The position numbers and the translations under genes were made by a program. From assembly GCF_044389085.1 (NCBI RefSeq), contig NZ_JBIRXP010000007.1:157702-221701 (forward strand): a stretch of 64,000 nt of DNA, in the 5' to 3' direction. This document shows, one piece after another, positions 23,982 to 31,913 of the stretch (positions are counted from its first letter, which is position 1; every line of letters begins with the position of its first letter). A model generated the notes under the pieces. That model made no database searches, was not told the origin of the DNA, and was given only the letters and a program-made list of their open reading frames with translations. The stretch is from Isoptericola sp044389085. GTDB taxonomy: Bacteria; Actinomycetota; Actinomycetes; Actinomycetales; Cellulomonadaceae.

Positions 23982-25967
23982 TCACGGGCGGCGGTGCCCG
24001 GGGAGGTCCGGCGACGTCCCGGGGGCCAGGTCGTGCCGGGTGGTGCGGCCGTCGGGCCAGGTGACACGGACGACGGTGCCGTCCAGGTCCACGTGGGCCG
24101 GCCCGGGCGCGACAGGGGCCGCGGACAGCCCGAGCAGCACCCCGGACCAGGCCCCGGTCTCGGCGGGCCGGGCCGCCCACGGGACGGCGGCCGGTCCGAG
24201 CGGGGACGCGTCGGCCCGGGTGGCGACGCCGGACTGCCAGGCCCCGAGGACGGGCGCCAGGACGGACGTCACCTCGCCGGCGCTCGCGGCGACCGTGCCG
24301 GGACGGGCCTCGTCGGGAGCGGCGGTCGCCGGGGCGGCGTCGTCCCCGGACACCGGCCACCCGCCCACCCGGAGCGTCGGTGTGGCGCCGGCGGCGGGCT
24401 CGAGGCTCTCCACCCGCACGAGGCGGACCTCCCACGGCCCGCGGACCAGGGAGACCACGCGCAGCTCGCCGACGGGGCGCGGCGTGCCCGGCACGCCGAG
24501 GGCGTGCCCGATGCCGAGCCCCCGCGACTCGTCCTCGTCGACCCGGTGGACCGGCCCGCCCGAGGCGACGACGCCCACGGCGTCGCGGCCCTCGCCGTCG
24601 ATCCGCGGGGCGTCCGACCGCATCCCGGTCCGGTGCGTCGGGCGGCCGTGCTCGTCGAGCAGGACGACGGCCTGGTCCAGCGGGGCCGACCAGGACTCGC
24701 GGTCGAGCAGGGGGAACGTCGCCGTGGAGTACCCGAACCGGGCGTACAGCGGGGAGTCGGAGCCGGCCTCCCCCTCGACGCCGTGGTCGGTGCCGTGGTT
24801 CACGACGCGCACGAGTCCGTCTGTGGCGGTGCCGGAGACGATCCAGCCGGCCGGCGCGACCGCGGTGAGCGTGTCCGTCTCCTCGACGGGCAGCGGCTCC
24901 GCCGGGGCCGTCCACACCGGGTCGTCCTCGTCCAGCGCCAGACCGAGCAGGCCCTTGGCCGCCCAGTACGGCGACCCGGTGCCCGAGTAGGACTGCGCGA
25001 GCGGGCGCCACGGCCGGTACCAGCCGATCGAGAGCAGGCCGTCGGGGCCCGGGGCGCCCCGCGAGACGAAGTGGTCCACCGTGCTCAGCGCCGCGTGGCG
25101 CAGCAGGCCGGGCGGCGTCGACGGGACGCGCGCGACCGCGCCGGCCCAGAACGGGGCCGCGGACGCGAAGCGGTAGATCAGGCTGCGCCCCTGGACCAGC
25201 GGCGACCCGTCGGCGCCCACGAGGCGCACGGCGTCCTGGACGTAACGGTCCAGGCGCTCGACGTCGGTCGCGCGCCGCGGTGCCGCGAGGTCCTCGGCGC
25301 CGCGCATCCGCGCCCACAGCACGGGGTACAGCTGCATCGCCCAGCCGGAGTAGTGGTCGAAGGCGCGGCTCGCGCCGTCGGCATACCAGCCGTCGCCGCG
25401 GTAGTACGAGTCGTGGCGGGCCAGGTCCTCCTCGACGTCCTCGCGGGACCACGGGCCGTCGACGGAGCGCAGGAACGTCTCGACGGTGATGCGGAACCAG
25501 AGCCAGTTGTTCGCCGGGTAGGTCCGGTCGCCGACCACCTCGGACAGGTAGTCGACGACGCGCTCCTGCACCGCGGGGCTCAGCCTGTCCCAGAGCTGCT
25601 CGCGCGTCAGGTCCAGCACCAGCGCCAGGGACGCGGCCTCGACCTTCGCCTGCCCGTGCTCCGAGGGGCGCACCCAGCGCTCGGGCGACGCCGGGTCGGT
25701 CCCGGCGTCGAAGCCCGCCGCGTACCACTCGGCCAGGCCGTCGGGGTCCTCGCCGCGCGAGCCCGCGAGCCGGAACCCGGCCACGAGCAGCGTGCGGGCG
25801 AAGCCCTCGAGACCGTCGACGTCCGTGCCGTACCCGCCGGGGTCCCCCGGCAGCGTGATCCGGGCGTGGCCGGGCGAGCCGTGGGCGCGGGCCGCGCGCA
25901 GCATCCGGTCGGCGAGGCCGGCGAGGTCGGCACGGGTCTCGATGCGCGGTGTCGGCTCGGTGCTCAT
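23982..25967 (-). CDS. DUF2264-family protein, probable intracellular glycan-processing enzyme
   Basis: 661 residues, no signal peptide. Residues about 10-390 have the Trp-rich pattern of an (alpha/alpha) toroid enzyme: NNWLWFRITVETFLRS, DGWYADGASRAFDHYSGWAMQLYPVLWAR, GLLSIGWYRPWRPLAQSYSGTGSPYWAAKGLLGL. The remainder is beta-rich. This matches DUF2264, a family I associate with glycoside hydrolases or lyases acting on acidic sugars, though I cannot confirm the activity. Its start overlaps the dehydrogenase stop (ATGA) and a sugar importer follows, so it most likely acts on the imported oligosaccharide. Confidence 0.85.
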   Translation of the reverse strand: MSTEPTPRIETRADLAGLADRMLRAARAHGSPGHARITLPGDPGGYGTDVDGLEGFARTLLVAGFRLAGSRGEDPDGLAEWYAAGFDAGTDPASPERWVRPSEHGQAKVEAASLALVLDLTREQLWDRLSPAVQERVVDYLSEVVGDRTYPANNWLWFRITVETFLRSVDGPWSREDVEEDLARHDSYYRGDGWYADGASRAFDHYSGWAMQLYPVLWARMRGAEDLAAPRRATDVERLDRYVQDAVRLVGADGSPLVQGRSLIYRFASAAPFWAGAVARVPSTPPGLLRHAALSTVDHFVSRGAPGPDGLLSIGWYRPWRPLAQSYSGTGSPYWAAKGLLGLALDEDDPVWTAPAEPLPVEETDTLTAVAPAGWIVSGTATDGLVRVVNHGTDHGVEGEAGSDSPLYARFGYSTATFPLLDRESWSAPLDQAVVLLDEHGRPTHRTGMRSDAPRIDGEGRDAVGVVASGGPVHRVDEDESRGLGIGHALGVPGTPRPVGELRVVSLVRGPWEVRLVRVESLEPAAGATPTLRVGGWPVSGDDAAPATAAPDEARPGTVAASAGEVTSVLAPVLGAWQSGVATRADASPLGPAAVPWAARPAETGAWSGVLLGLSAAPVAPGPAHVDLDGTVVRVTWPDGRTTRHDLAPGTSPDLPGHRRP

Positions 25968-26974
25968 GCGCTGACCTCCAGGTGCTCACGGTGGACGGGA
26001 GAGAGCGGGGGCTCGCCCCGCACGAAGCGTTCGAGCTCCCCGAGGGCCGCGTCGCTCATGCGCCGCACCTCCGAGCCGAGCGAGCCGGCCACGTGCGGGG
26101 TGATCAGGACGTTCGGCAGCGCCATGAGGGGCGAGCCGACGGGCAGCGGTTCGGGGTCGGTGACGTCGAGCAGCGCCTGCAGGCGGCCCGTGACGCACTC
26201 GCGCTCCAGCGCCGCCGTGTCGACGAGCGACCCGCGGGCCGTGTTGATCAGGGTGGCGCCGTCCCGCATGAGGGCGAGCTCGGCGGCCCCGACCAGGTGG
26301 CGGGTCGACGGCAGCGCCGGGGCGTGCAGGCTGACGACGTCGGCGCTCGCGAGGAGCTCGGGCAGCCCGACCAGCCGGGCGCCGGCGGCCGCCACCTCCT
26401 CGGCGGTGACGGTCGGGTCGCTGACGAGGACCTCTCCGGGCTCGAGGACCTCCTGGACCAGGCGGGTCACCCGGCGGCCGATGCGCGAGAAGCCGACGAC
26501 GCCGATCGTCCGGCCGCGGTTGGACAGGTCGTCGTGCAGCCGCCACCCGCGCGGGGTGGCGCCGGCGCGGGCCGCGACCGCGGGGACGCCCTTGCCCGCC
26601 AAGATGATGGCGGCGAGGGCGAACTCGGCGACGGGGCGGGCGTTCTCCTCGGCGGCCGTGGTCACCCGGATCCCCCGGTCCCACGCCTCGGGCGGGACGA
26701 GGTCGCGCACGCTGCCCGCGGCGTGGAGCACGGCGCGCAGCCGCGGCGCGGCGTCCAGGTGCTCGACGGTGAGCGCGGGCGCGCCCCACGAGGTGAGCAG
26801 GACGTCGGCGGTCGCCAGGCGACGCCGGGCCTCGGCGCTGTCGAGCTCGTCGAGCACGATCGGGTCACCGACGCGGGCGAGCGCGCGCAGCCGCTCCACC
26901 TGGGGCGCGTGGAACTGGAGCCCGAAGGTGTGCCGGCTCATCAGGACCACGACGTCGTGCTCGCGTGGGACCAC
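25964..26974 (-). CDS. 2-hydroxyacid dehydrogenase of the sugar operon
   Basis: 336 residues. NAD motif in GVVGFSRIGRRVTRLVQ (GxSxxG instead of the usual GxGxxG), Arg in NTARGSLVDTAAL, Glu in DVTDPEPLP and His in ITPHVAGSLG, where the family expects a GH/PHxAG motif. First gene of the operon; GTG 26974 with GAGGAGG upstream. It may reduce or oxidise a keto or hydroxy acid derived from the imported sugar, which fits an acidic glycan, but this is inference. Confidence 0.88.
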   Translation of the reverse strand: MVPREHDVVVLMSRHTFGLQFHAPQVERLRALARVGDPIVLDELDSAEARRRLATADVLLTSWGAPALTVEHLDAAPRLRAVLHAAGSVRDLVPPEAWDRGIRVTTAAEENARPVAEFALAAIILAGKGVPAVAARAGATPRGWRLHDDLSNRGRTIGVVGFSRIGRRVTRLVQEVLEPGEVLVSDPTVTAEEVAAAGARLVGLPELLASADVVSLHAPALPSTRHLVGAAELALMRDGATLINTARGSLVDTAALERECVTGRLQALLDVTDPEPLPVGSPLMALPNVLITPHVAGSLGSEVRRMSDAALGELERFVRGEPPLSPVHREHLEVSA

Positions 26975-27014
26975 GCCTACCTCCTCGGCCGCGACGACCC
27001 CGTCGCGGCATGTC

Positions 27015-27144
27015 TGATTCCGATCGACTGCGATCGAATAGTGCGTTCGGATCGCTCATGCGATCACGATCGACGAGTGAACCGGAGCGTTTCCGTCCTG
27101 TCAAGACCTGGACTCGCTCCTGTACGATCAGAATCGATCATTCG
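27015..27144. promoter_or_regulatory. operator region with repeated CGATCG sites
   Basis: CGATCG occurs at 27021-27026, 27031-27036 and 27067-27072, with further GATC half-sites at 27049, 27062, 27126 and 27136. Pieces such as TGATTCCGATCG and its near-inverse at 27125-27143 recur. This density in a 130-bp divergent promoter region points to operators for the adjacent DeoR-headed regulator. Confidence 0.55.
27100..27128 (+). promoter_or_regulatory. candidate promoter of the DeoR/LacI hybrid gene
   Basis: GTCAAG (27100-27105), 17-bp spacer, TACGAT (27123-27128), about 55 bp before the start codon. The -10 box overlaps one of the GATC sites, which would allow autorepression. Confidence 0.35.
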
Positions 27145-27182
27145 TCGGCCCCGCTGACGTCGCCCGACCCGGAGGACCCACC

Positions 27183-28286
27183 GTGACCGCACCCGCCCTG
27201 GCCAGCGAGCGCCGTGAGCAGATCCTCGGGATCCTCGGCCGGGAGGGCTCCGCCCGGCTCAGCGCCCTCGCCCACCGGCTCGGGGTCACGCCCGTCACCG
27301 TCCGGCGCGACGTCGCCCAGCTCGCCGAGCAGGGCCTGGTGCAGCGGGTGCACGGCGGGGTGTCGCTCACCGCCGACGCCCGACCGGAGGCGGCGCACGG
27401 GGAGCAGGGGGAGCACGAGCGGCTCGCGCACCGCCAGGACGGCACGACGATCGGCATCGTCGTGCCCTCGATCGACTACTACTACCCCGGGGTCCTCAGC
27501 GGTGCGCGGGCCGCCGCCGAGGAGCGCGGCATCCGCCTCGTGCTCGGTGTCTCCAGCTACCGGATCGACGAGGACCGCCGCCAGATCCAGCGGCTGGTCG
27601 AGGACATCGGCGTGGACGCGGTGCTCACGGCCCCCGCGATCGACCAGCCGGACGGTGGCGAGCTCGCCACGTGGCTGACGGGGCTCCGCACCCCCGTCGT
27701 CCTGCTCGAACGGACCCCGCGGCGGCCGACGCAGCACGCCCTGCTGGAGTCGGTCGTCACGGACCACGCGCTGGGCGCCGGTCTCGCCGTCGAGCACCTC
27801 GCGAGCCTCGGACACCGTCGCATCGCCCTCGCGTCGCGCACCAGCCCGACGACGGCCGCCCTGCGGGAGGGGTGGCAGGCCGGCGTGCGCGACCTCGCGC
27901 TGCCGGAGGGCCCGGAGCTCGACCTCGTCACGTACAACGAGCCGGGCAGCCGCGAGTCGATCGACCGCGCGCTCGACGCCCTCCTCGACGCCCGGTCCAC
28001 CGCCGTGCTCGTGCACGCCGACCCCGAGTCGATCGCCCTGCTGGAGCGGTGCGACGAGCGCGGGATCTCCGTCCCCGAGGACCTGTCCGTCATCGCCTAC
28101 GACGACGAGGTCGCGGCCATCGCGCCGCGACCCATCACCGCGGTCCGGCCGCCGCGCCGGACCGTCGGCAGCACCGCCGTCCGCCTCGTCGCCGAGCGGC
28201 TCGCGGACCCGGACCGCCCGGCCCAGCGGGTCGTCCTCAGCCCGCAGCTGCACACGAGGGCGACCACGGCGCCGCCGCGCCGGTGA
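27183..28286 (+). CDS. hybrid regulator: DeoR-type HTH with LacI-type sensor
   Basis: 367 residues. N-terminal DeoR winged helix (about 8-60: RREQILGILGREGSARLSALAHRLGVTPVTVRRDVAQLAEQGLVQRVHGG), not the LacI headpiece, joined to a LacI/RbsB-like sugar sensor (about 88-365: TIGIVVPSIDYYYPGVLSGARAAAEERG, VVTDHALGAGLAVEHLASLGHRRIA, DLSVIAYDDEVAAIAPRPITAVRPP). Divergent from the six-gene sugar operon across a CGATCG-rich region, so it probably represses that operon until its sugar binds. A paralogue with the same layout is at 30124. Confidence 0.9.
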   Translation: MTAPALASERREQILGILGREGSARLSALAHRLGVTPVTVRRDVAQLAEQGLVQRVHGGVSLTADARPEAAHGEQGEHERLAHRQDGTTIGIVVPSIDYYYPGVLSGARAAAEERGIRLVLGVSSYRIDEDRRQIQRLVEDIGVDAVLTAPAIDQPDGGELATWLTGLRTPVVLLERTPRRPTQHALLESVVTDHALGAGLAVEHLASLGHRRIALASRTSPTTAALREGWQAGVRDLALPEGPELDLVTYNEPGSRESIDRALDALLDARSTAVLVHADPESIALLERCDERGISVPEDLSVIAYDDEVAAIAPRPITAVRPPRRTVGSTAVRLVAERLADPDRPAQRVVLSPQLHTRATTAPPRR

Positions 28287-28296
28287 CCCGGTCGTG

Positions 28297-30003
28297 TCAC
28301 GCCGGCACGAGGAGACCCGCCGGTTCGGGCCGGTGCACCCCGCGCGGGCGGTAGCCGAGCTCGCCGGCCAGGCCCGCGAGATCGGCGAGCAGCCACACGA
28401 TCGCGAGCCACATCTCCGTGCCCTGCAGCCCGGGCGCCGTCGCCGAGGTCCCGGCGGTGGAGGGGTGCGGGGCCTGGAAGCCGAGGCCCGCGCCGGACGA
28501 CCAGCGGCGCACCGCCTGCCCAAGGAGGCCCCGCGCCAGCTCGACGACCTCGTCGCCGCGGTGGCCCGACCCGCGCGTGAGCCACAGGGGGTGGGCGACG
28601 TCGAGCACGTTGCACGCGTTCTGCCGCTCCGGCCGGAAGAACCTCGGGTCGCGGGCGTGCTCCAGCACCGTGTCGACCACCCGCTCCGGGTGCGGCACGG
28701 GCAGCCCGAGCTGCGCGAACGTGCCCCGCGACGCCCGGTAGTAGCCGTTGACGACCTGGAGCAGCCCGTCGGGCCCGCCCGGCATGCCCCACAGGCCCGT
28801 GCGCGGGCTCGCGTGCGTGAGCAGCCACCCGAGCAGCGCCTCCTGCGCCCCCGGGGCACCGGCGACGCCGGCGCGGGCGTTCCAGTGCATCGCGGTGCCG
28901 AGGACGTCGACCCAGTGGCCGGCCGACCAGGCGCCCGTGCGCCAGTCCTGCCGCTCCAGGCCGTGGATCACGTCGGCCGGGGTCGCGTCCGCCACGACGG
29001 CGACCGGGTGCTCGAACGCGCTGCCGAGCAGGTCCAGCGCGTACCCGACGGACAGGACGTGATAGTCGGCGGCCGGGTCGAAGAGCCCCGGCCGCGGCGG
29101 CACCGGCTCGAGGTCGGCGCCGAGCTCCCCCACCATGCCCGTGGCCGGGTCCTGCCAGGACCTCAGCCGCTCGACCTGCTCCTCGGGCGTGAGCTGCGGG
29201 GGCGCGGCGCCGAGCAGCAGGTCGGCGATCTCGACGGCGTCGCACTGGGCCCGGACGGTCGGGGCCTTGCCGGGGGCGTCGACGAACAGGCCGGTCGCGG
29301 GGTCCCAGCACCGGTCGAGCAGCGCCCGCGCCTGCTCGCGCGCCGTGGCGCCGAGGTCGCGCACCGCCTGCGCGAGGCCGCCGACGTCGGCCGTCCCGGC
29401 TGCCGGGGGCACCCGCCAGCGGATCAGGCGCGCCGGGTTGCCGCCCACGACCGCGCCGGCGGGCACGTCCTTGGTGACGACGGCGCCCGCCGCCAGCACG
29501 GCCTTGTCCCCCACGGTGACGCCGTCGAGCACGACGACGTGCGAGCCGATCCACACGTCGTCGCTGACGGTGATCCCCGTCGACGTGAGCGGCTGCCGGT
29601 GCACCTCGGTGTCCGGCTCCATGGAGTGGTTGAAGCCGAGCACGGACGTGTGCGAGCCGATCCGGACGGCGTCGCCGAGGCGCACGTCGCCGCGCACGAC
29701 CGTGTACGGGTTGAGGCTGCAGTCGCGGCCCGCCCGCAGGGTCCCGCTGACGTAGGCGCCGGCGGCCACGTACGTGCGGTCGCCCAGCTCGAGGACGTCG
29801 TTCGTCACCGAGGCCAGCTCGGACACGAAGCACCGCTCGCCCAGGACGTAGCCCCGCTCCCGGCCCAGCTCCGCCTGCAGGGCGAGCTGGCGGTCGCGCC
29901 GCTCCTCGTCGGCGTCGGACCAGAACCGCCAGGGCGTGAAGTCGAGCGCGCTCCGGTCGAGCTCGGTCGTCGCCGGTTCCTTCGTGTGCGTTCGCACGGC
30001 CAT
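28297..30003 (-). CDS. fusion: hexapeptide acyltransferase plus alpha-toroid domain
   Basis: 568 residues. Residues about 45-205 form a left-handed beta-helix acyltransferase: RTYVAAGAYVSGTLRAGRDCSLNPYTVVRGDVRLGDAVRIGSHTSVLGFNH, catalytic-type His in LGFNHSME, IGSHVVVLDGVTVGDKAVLAAGAVVTKDVPAGAVVGGNPARLI. Residues about 215-560 are helical and Trp-rich (WDPATGLFVD, RTGLWGMPGGPDGLLQVVNGYYRA, TEMWLAIVWLLADL), like the (alpha/alpha)6 toroids of glycan enzymes. ATG 30003 has AGGA 6 bp upstream. It faces the second DeoR/LacI hybrid, likely its regulator. Possible role: acetylation and processing of a glycan unit. Confidence 0.82.
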   Translation of the reverse strand: MAVRTHTKEPATTELDRSALDFTPWRFWSDADEERRDRQLALQAELGRERGYVLGERCFVSELASVTNDVLELGDRTYVAAGAYVSGTLRAGRDCSLNPYTVVRGDVRLGDAVRIGSHTSVLGFNHSMEPDTEVHRQPLTSTGITVSDDVWIGSHVVVLDGVTVGDKAVLAAGAVVTKDVPAGAVVGGNPARLIRWRVPPAAGTADVGGLAQAVRDLGATAREQARALLDRCWDPATGLFVDAPGKAPTVRAQCDAVEIADLLLGAAPPQLTPEEQVERLRSWQDPATGMVGELGADLEPVPPRPGLFDPAADYHVLSVGYALDLLGSAFEHPVAVVADATPADVIHGLERQDWRTGAWSAGHWVDVLGTAMHWNARAGVAGAPGAQEALLGWLLTHASPRTGLWGMPGGPDGLLQVVNGYYRASRGTFAQLGLPVPHPERVVDTVLEHARDPRFFRPERQNACNVLDVAHPLWLTRGSGHRGDEVVELARGLLGQAVRRWSSGAGLGFQAPHPSTAGTSATAPGLQGTEMWLAIVWLLADLAGLAGELGYRPRGVHRPEPAGLLVPA

Positions 30004-30123
30004 CACCATTCCTGTTCGTCGGCGCGGACGGGCACGAGTGTCGGACGGCGACCGCCCCGAGACGGCGTCGTCGGCTAGAAATGAACAGACTCGAACACGC
30101 AGTTCCGGCCCGAGGAGGCACCG

Positions 30124-31245
30124 GTGGCACCCGCGCCCGACCCAGCGCCCGGCCCAGCATTCGGCACCGTGCGGCGTGAGCACGTCATGCGGGAGCTGCG
30201 CACGCACGGGACCGTGGCCGTCGCCACGCTCGCCGCCCAGCTGGGCGTGTCCGCGATGACGGTGCGGCGTGACGTGAACGCCCTCGCCGCCAAGGGGCTC
30301 CTCGTCCGCGTGCACGGCGGCGCCGCGCTGCCGGAGCCGTCCGCGGGCGTCGCCCCGGCGCTCGCCCCCGAACCCGCCGCGCGCGGTTCACGCCTGACGA
30401 TCGGCCTCGTCGTCCCGCAGCTCGACTACTACTTCCCCCGGGTGGTCGCCGGCGCCCGGGCCGCCGCCGCGCGCGCCGGGGTGCGGCTGGTGATCCGCAC
30501 CACCGCCTACGACCCCGACGAGGACCGGCAGCAGTGCCGGCGCCTCGCCGAGTCGGGGGTGGACGGCCTCGTCGTGACGCCGACGCTGGACGGACCGCAC
30601 GTCGGAGAGCTGCTCGGCTGGCTCGACCGGCTGGGCACGCCGGTGCTGCTCGCCGACCGGCGGCCGCCGGAGATCAGCCCGTTCCGGCACCTGGAGTGGG
30701 TGGTGTCCGACCACGCGTCCGGCGCGGCGACGGCGGTGTGGCACCTGCACGCCCAGGGTCACCGGCGCATCGGGCTGCTGTCGATCGCGGGCACGACGAC
30801 GTCCCGCGCCCTGGGCCGCGGGTGGCGCGACGCGCTGCGCGCCCTCGGGATCGACCCGGCAGAGCAGGTCGTGGGGCACAGCGACGGGTTCGACCGCCCG
30901 GGCCGGGCGGAGCGGCTCGCGTCGACCCTCGCCGAGATCCGCCGCACCGGCACCACCGCCCTGCTGCTGCACTCCGACCCGTTCGCGCTGACCTTCGCGC
31001 AGTACTGCCAGGACCAGGGCGTCCGCGTGCCCGACGACCTCGCGATCGTCGCGTACGACGACGAGGTCGCCGAGCTGGGCGACCCGCCACTCACCGCCGT
31101 CCGGCCGCCGACGTACGACGTGGGCCGGCTGGCCGTGGAGACGATGGTCGGCCGGCTCACGGAGGGCGACCGCCGTCCCACGCACCGGCTGCTGCTCGAC
31201 CCCACGCTCACGGTCCGCGCGTCGAGCGTGCGCCCACGGCGGTGA
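30124..31245 (+). CDS. second hybrid regulator: DeoR-type HTH with LacI-type sensor
   Basis: 373 residues, clearly paralogous to the regulator at 27183: DeoR winged helix at about 15-68 (REHVMRELRTHGTVAVATLAAQLGVSAMTVRRDVNALAAKGLLVRVHGG), then a LacI-type sensor (TIGLVVPQLDYYFPRVVAGARAAAARAG, VVSDHASGAATAVWHLHAQGHRRIGLLS, DLAIVAYDDEVAELGDPPLTAVRPP). GTG 30124 with GAGGAGG upstream. Divergent from the acyltransferase fusion gene across 120 bp, its probable target. Confidence 0.9.
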   Translation: MAPAPDPAPGPAFGTVRREHVMRELRTHGTVAVATLAAQLGVSAMTVRRDVNALAAKGLLVRVHGGAALPEPSAGVAPALAPEPAARGSRLTIGLVVPQLDYYFPRVVAGARAAAARAGVRLVIRTTAYDPDEDRQQCRRLAESGVDGLVVTPTLDGPHVGELLGWLDRLGTPVLLADRRPPEISPFRHLEWVVSDHASGAATAVWHLHAQGHRRIGLLSIAGTTTSRALGRGWRDALRALGIDPAEQVVGHSDGFDRPGRAERLASTLAEIRRTGTTALLLHSDPFALTFAQYCQDQGVRVPDDLAIVAYDDEVAELGDPPLTAVRPPTYDVGRLAVETMVGRLTEGDRRPTHRLLLDPTLTVRASSVRPRR

Positions 31246-31294
31246 CCGCCTCCCGCATACGCTCCCGCAACACGGCGGCCGGTGGACTGGGCCG

Positions 31295-31899
31295 ATGACC
31301 TCCGTCTCCCCCGCCCCCGCGCCGCGCCGGCGTCTCCTCCTCTCCTTGCTGTTCGCGGTGTACCTGGTGGTCCTCACGTGGCTCGTGCTGTGGAGGCTCG
31401 GGACGCCGTGGGTCGGCGGGGGCGCGCTGCGCGTCGTGAAGCTCGTGCCGTTCGCCGCCACCGCCGAGGCGGGCGCCAGCGACCCCGTCGAGGTCGCCCT
31501 GAACCTCCTGCTCTTCCTGCCCTTCGGCCTCTATCTCGGGCTCCTCGCGCCGTCGTGGCCGTGTGGCGCGCGGCGGCCGTGCTCGCGGGCGCGAGCCTGG
31601 CGCTGGAGGTCGCCCAGTACGCCCTGGCCCTCGGGAGCTCCGACGCCACCGACGTCGTCGTGAACACCGCGGGCGGCCTGGCCGGTGTCGGCGTCGTCGC
31701 CCTCGCGCGCCGCGCGCTGCGGGCCCGGACGGCGGTCGTCATGACCCGGTGGTGCGCCGGCGGGACCGTGCTGGCGCTCCTCGCGGTGGGGCTGTTCGTC
31801 GCCTCGCCCGTGCGCCTCACCGGGCCCCCTCCCGGTGATGTCGCGGTCGGCTGCGGGGCCGGTGCGGCGGTCGCGCACGAATCACCTTGCCGGGGTTGA
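31295..31899 (+). pseudogene. VanZ-like membrane protein, frameshifted
   Basis: The N-terminal part (LFAVYLVVLTWLVLWRLG, VVKLVPFAATAEAGASDPVEVALNLLLFLPFGLYLGLLAPSW) and the C-terminal part (VWRAAAVLAGASLALEVAQYALALGSSDATDVVVNTAGGLAGV) of one VanZ-family protein lie in different frames. The switch occurs at about 31556-31565; adding one base near CCGTGTGG would restore LLAPSWP-VWRAAAVL. Either a real single-base loss or a sequencing error. VanZ proteins are linked to glycopeptide tolerance, but most actinobacterial members are uncharacterised. Confidence 0.8.
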
Positions 31900-31913
31900 G
31901 AGAATGGGACGTC

